Origin: Rhynchospora pubera | Lineage: Eukaryota; Streptophyta; Magnoliopsida; Poales; Cyperaceae | Length of the DNA stretch: 64,000 nt | Direction of reading: 5' to 3' | Assembly: GCA_028095005.1 (NCBI GenBank) | Contig: CM051459.1 | Coordinates: forward strand, 117,897,431 to 117,961,430 | Part shown: positions 60,180 through 64,000 of the stretch, in pieces | Layout: each line of letters begins with the position of its first letter | Position numbering within the stretch: position 1 is the first letter of the stretch | Program-made: the position numbers and the translations under genes | The notes under the pieces: generated by a model | The model's database searches: none | What the model saw: only the letters and a program-made list of their open reading frames with translations | What the model was told of the DNA's origin: nothing

Positions 60180-61514
60180 GTTTATTTATTACTTTGTTTT
60201 TAAGTACCCTGGTGTGTTCATTTATTTTAGTGTGCTAAATTATATTATGATTTTCATGTATTTTTCCCTTTCTTTTATTTTAGTGTGCTAATCTATATTA
60301 TGGTTACAAAATTCAATTCTTCTTCTAATGGTGAACATATACATAAAACAAAGTGAACATATAAACGATCTAAGTGAACACATACAAATAAATAAGTTCT
60401 ATAAAAATAAATTATTACATAAATGTTATGAATTAAATGAAATAAATCTAATATTTAATTATAAGTTTATATTATAATTATTGCCATAAATAAATTATTA
60501 CATAATTGAAATAAATTATTAAATGAAATAAATCTAATATATTATGTACTTATTATGTACAATATTTAACATAATTGAAAATTTTTAATATTAAAAATAA
60601 AACCATCCATATCAAATTAATATCAAAACTTTAAATATTAAAATATTATTCATAAAATAGAATTATATTATACTAACATTCTTCAAAATATTTATTTAAT
60701 TAATGTTTATAATATATTAATTTAATATTAAATTTTTATAATATATTAATTTTATATTAAAATTTTATATATTTAATTAATGTTTATAATAGAAGTAAAA
60801 TAAAATATATTAATTTAATATCTTATCTTCAAAATATATTACTAAAATTTCATAATATATTAATTTAATATTAAAATTTCATATATTAAATTAATTTTTA
60901 TAATAGAATCTAAAGTATTAATTAAATCCCGTGAGTGTCCGATTCCGTTTTTTTTTTTCAATTTCGACACGGCATCTGAGTCGTCCATCTAACGACAATC
61001 TGATTTGATCTCCGTAGCCCGATCCCTCTTCTCTCTGTCCCTCCATTCTCTCTCATTCGCGCTGGAACCTACCTCCTCATCTCCTCCTCCGCCCTTCACG
61101 CGGATGCCTTCATCGCTTCTTCCTCCCCCAAATCGCTCCCTTTTCATCGCCCTTTCTTTCTCCTCCTTTTAGCCTCTGCTCAACTCATCTCTCTCAGGCT
61201 CTCCCCGGAGACCTAGCCCCTACTCGACTCATCTCTCTTTCTCTGCCTCCTCCAGTCCTCGGTCGATCTCCGCACCCCATCCTCCCTTTCACGCGCCTTT
61301 CTTTTCACCTCTTCGCCTCCTCCTCTTCGCTTCTGCCGAATTCGCTCTACCCCAAAACCCTCAACGGATTTTTGTCTTTCTGTGCTGCTCCTTGAAAAAA
61401 AAAAAAGAAAAACTTCTTCGTTCCTCTCCGGCTCTCCATGCCTTCCGTACCTTCACTTGGCTATAACCGAGCCCCACGCCTAAACCCCTTTTTCTCGCTT
61501 CACTGCTCTTTCTC
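60180..61514. other. AT-rich spacer, then a CT-rich leader
   Basis: 60180-60300 has a ~40-bp duplicated block (TTTATTTTAGTGTGCTAA twice), probably 3' UTR of the zinc-finger-like gene. 60350-60920 is very AT-rich with repeated ATATATTAATTTAATATTAA motifs and no gene. 61000-61500 is strongly CT-rich and looks like the transcribed leader of the RBP45/47-like locus. Confidence 0.5.
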
Positions 61515-62760
61515 ATGGATTCTGCAGCTATGGCACTGCAACACTTCCTCTTTTTGCAACAACAGATCATGTTTTCTCTTTCTGGCCTAGCAGTGAATGT
61601 CATGCGGTAATTTCTTGATTGAATTATTCCACAAAATCGATATGTAGTTATTAAACACCTTTTTTTTTCCTTGCCCTTTGTTTGTTCATTACTTTTGACC
61701 TCGCCATTTTGATCAGGTGCCAGAACCTTTTTGAGGGACTAATCCAAAGAGAACGAACTGTTGCTGTTGGTTTGAAGAATGGGGCTGACGGTGTCATAAC
61801 TGGTACTTCTCTTTCCTTCTCAAGGCATTTGTCTGATTGCATTTCGAGCATTAAAAAATGTTCTTCTTTTCCTTTTTATGAGTGCTATTCGTTTTGTTTA
61901 ATTGGCAGGTAAGAGGTGACATTTATTTTGCAGATGAGAATGAAAATAAACGAGCTATGACTGAGATGAATGGCATGCATTGTTTGACCAGGGCTATTTG
62001 TATCAGCAATGCAATACCAAAAAGACCAACTACAAGTAAGCTTCAGTGTCCTAAACGCTGATGTTATATTGTGAATTAAAAGAATCCTCATGCTAATGTT
62101 ACTATTCTCATGTGACAGCTGCTTATCCAGCAACACATCCTACAGTTATTCCGGACCCAAATATCACAAATACAGCTAAGTTTTCTCAAATTCCTTTTAC
62201 ATGTTTTTATTTTTGTAATGTTTTCAAGTTCATTGTACACTTGCAAGGCCTTTGACTGTCCTGTACTACCTAATAAATGAATGTAATGTCCGTGAAGCAA
62301 TGTTGTCCTACCTTCCTGTCATCTCTCCTTAATCTAATAAGCTCAAAGTACTTTACTGAAGTTGTAGGTGAAAGAGGGCAAGAGTACAGAAAGCTATAGC
62401 ATTCTTTTCTCAGAAAAAATGGGAAGAGATGGATTTAAGTGAAATGTCATATCATATGTTATATGTTCTTGCATGAAATCAATCCCGTGTCATTTGGAGG
62501 CCATACTACCATTATTATATCTTTTCATTTAAGGATGTATTGAACTTTCGTCCTCTAATTATTTCTCTTTAATTGAAGATATACATTGGGAATTTGGATC
62601 CCAATGTTACCGAGGTTAAGTTGAAGCTAATATGTGCCCAGATAGGGGAGATTAATTATGTTAACATCCCAGCTAATAAAGGATGCAGGTTTGTACAGTT
62701 TACTGCCAAATATTCTTTACCGGTCTTTTCTTTTCTTTTGTACATTCAGCTACAGTTAAT
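61515..62760 (+). pseudogene. degenerate RBP45/RBP47-type RNA-binding protein copy
   Basis: RBP45/47 proteins bind poly(A)/U-rich RNA through three RRMs. Here exons at 61515-61606, 61717-61802, 61934-62035 and from 62119 can be joined in frame through GT-AG sites. They give a Gln-rich start (MDSAAMALQHFLFLQQQ), an unfamiliar stretch (CQNLFEGLIQRERTVAVGLK), then the end of RRM2 (DENENKRAMTEMNGMHCLTR, AICISNAIPKRPT) and a linker (AYPATHPTVIPDPNITNT). RRM3 resumes at 62579 (IYIGNLDPNVTEVKLKL, NIPANKGCRFVQFT) and then loses similarity. RRM1 and most of RRM2 are missing. No GT donor is found at the expected border near 62177. Conserved RNP aromatics are partly lost (RFVQF instead of GFVQF). The introns show a DNA-level duplicate, not a retrocopy. 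A short expressed gene is not excluded. Confidence 0.6.
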
Positions 62761-64000
62761 TGTTTTATGGTTATGCCAACTGCTTCCTTGGTTCTATTTA
62801 AGCTTTTTTAAATTGAATATGGTCGATGAATATATTTGTGATTGTAATATAAATAAATAATTAAATTGGTGACCAGACAAATAAAAAGGAGATTTTTAAA
62901 TGTATCATGTAGACATATTCATGAGAACTTAAAGTTGCTCAGTACCCAATAGTAACACAATGACATATGGTTTAACACTTGGATTTCCTCTCGGTTTCAC
63001 TACCATTCACTTATGTTAAATGAAAATAAGTTTAGATATAAAGGTATGGTAGTGGCTGGAAATAATATACGTCACTATGGGTACCATTTATGATTGTTAC
63101 ATTGAGGTGGTTATGAATTTCATTCCAGGAATTAAATCTACGATGACAATTATAGTTCTATGATACATTTTTTAGGAACAAATAAGGCTCAAATGATTAT
63201 TACATTGAGGTAATTATGAATTGAATTCCAGGAATGAAATCTATGGTGACAATTATAGTTTGATTCTTTTTCTGGAACAAATAAGGCTGCAAGATGATTG
63301 TGTTCAGGAACAAGCTCTTATAGCACTTAAAGGTTAAAATCTTTTTTTTTTAATATTTTTTTTATTATACATATATAGCATAGAGTGATCCACTTTTGAC
63401 TCCTGTCAGAACTGGCCTCTTTTCTATACTTTGTTTACCATTCTACATTTTAGAGAATTTCTTGCTAACATGAGAGGCCCGTCTTTTGTTACCAGAAAGC
63501 TCTTTGTTAACCTAACCCATATAAAACCACACATGTTTGTTAAGTTTGATCCAGCATTTTGGGTCAAAGGAATCTCCTGTTCATTTGATTAAAAAAAAAT
63601 AATCATCCGTGTTTGGCTCTTCTTATGGTTTATGTCCCTAGGTGAGTTTACAGATTGATATTGACTATGAGTTTTGATTCTCTCATTGTTCTCTCATGGT
63701 TTATTTTGGTTGCATGTAATTAATGTTTATTTTCCTAATCATTTTGATCATCTATAATTATCTTAATTAACATGAAGAATTTGGGGGTCAGTACATAATT
63801 CATCTCTTGATAAATTCATTCCTAATAATTTTTTTAATTATGTTATCTCACTTCAATGCTTTTCAGGTCTTGATAAATTCATTTGGTGGCTCTATTGAAT
63901 ATACCCAATAATTCTGGAAACAGCTTTGTAATATTTTAAATGAGAAAACCCAGCCGAATCGCACGGCCAAAGAGCTTTGGATGAGGCTGAAGAGATTGAA
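62761..64000. other. downstream part of the RBP45/47-like locus and AT-rich DNA
   Basis: A possible leftover of RRM3 (CVQEQALIALKG, compare SAEEALQ.L.G) is at ~63299-63335. A ~55-bp block (ATTACATTGAGGT...GAATGAAATCTA) is present twice, near 63097 and 63200. The last 70 bases can be read as LNEKTQPNRTAKELWMRLKR, faintly like a copia gag start, but too short to call. Confidence 0.35.

Noticed and set aside
63925..64000. Start of a copia-like gag (LNEKTQPNRTAKELWMRLKR)
   Set aside because: Too short, at the window edge, and without a supporting LTR or primer-binding site.

Overview
The window is nuclear DNA of a flowering plant. Most genes are split by GT-AG introns. They belong to plant families: LRB/POB1 BTB proteins, DUF3133 EDR4-like proteins, CNGC channels, clade-F PP2Cs, F-box/LRR proteins and RBP45/47 proteins. 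The intergenic space is AT-rich and full of small DNA transposons (Tourist-like, Mutator-like, hAT-like), RTE-type LINE tails and satellite-like arrays. A monocot is my guess from the Tourist-like MITEs and the style of the proteins; I cannot name the species.

Layout. 1-2470 (-): 5' part of an LRB/POB1-like BTB gene that runs off the left edge. 5884-9393 (-): DUF3133/EDR4-like gene, five coding exons, 715 codons. 9394-26178: about 17 kb without a convincing gene, holding three large terminal-inverted-repeat elements, an RTE-tailed insertion, an empty poly-A insertion and a plastid 16S rRNA fragment. 26179-30557 (-): crooked-neck (CLF1/CRNKL1/Syf3) splicing factor, eight exons, 705 codons. 30736-37240: an inverted-repeat element, a truncated RTE LINE, about 3.7 kb of a ~172-bp AT-rich satellite, a foldback element, a MITE and an hAT-like element. 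37357-38676 (+): intronless F-box/LRR gene. 40075-45525 (-): CNGC channel, eight exons, 705 codons. 46062-49592: a cluster of 3-bp-TSD MITEs. 51534-56368 (+): clade-F PP2C, eight exons, 372 codons. 56735-59145: an hAT-like element, palindromic repeats next to a TATA box, a 190-bp array and a 61-bp array. 59271-60179 (+): an unrecognised 302-codon ORF with two C2H2-like zinc-binding patterns. 61515 onward (+): degenerate copy of an RBP45/47-type gene.

The genes do not form a pathway; this is an ordinary eukaryotic series of independent loci (ubiquitin ligase adaptor, defence-related zinc-ribbon protein, spliceosome NTC component, F-box adaptor, ion channel, phosphatase). The parts most worth following up are the unknown zinc-finger-like gene with its palindrome and tandem-repeat surroundings, the ~172-bp satellite with a Helitron-like end, and a direct repeat of the CNGC 3' flank on the far side of the F-box gene. 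Exon boundaries were set by hand from GT/AG sites, reading frame and family similarity. They add up in frame for all complete genes, but I had no alignments or transcripts.
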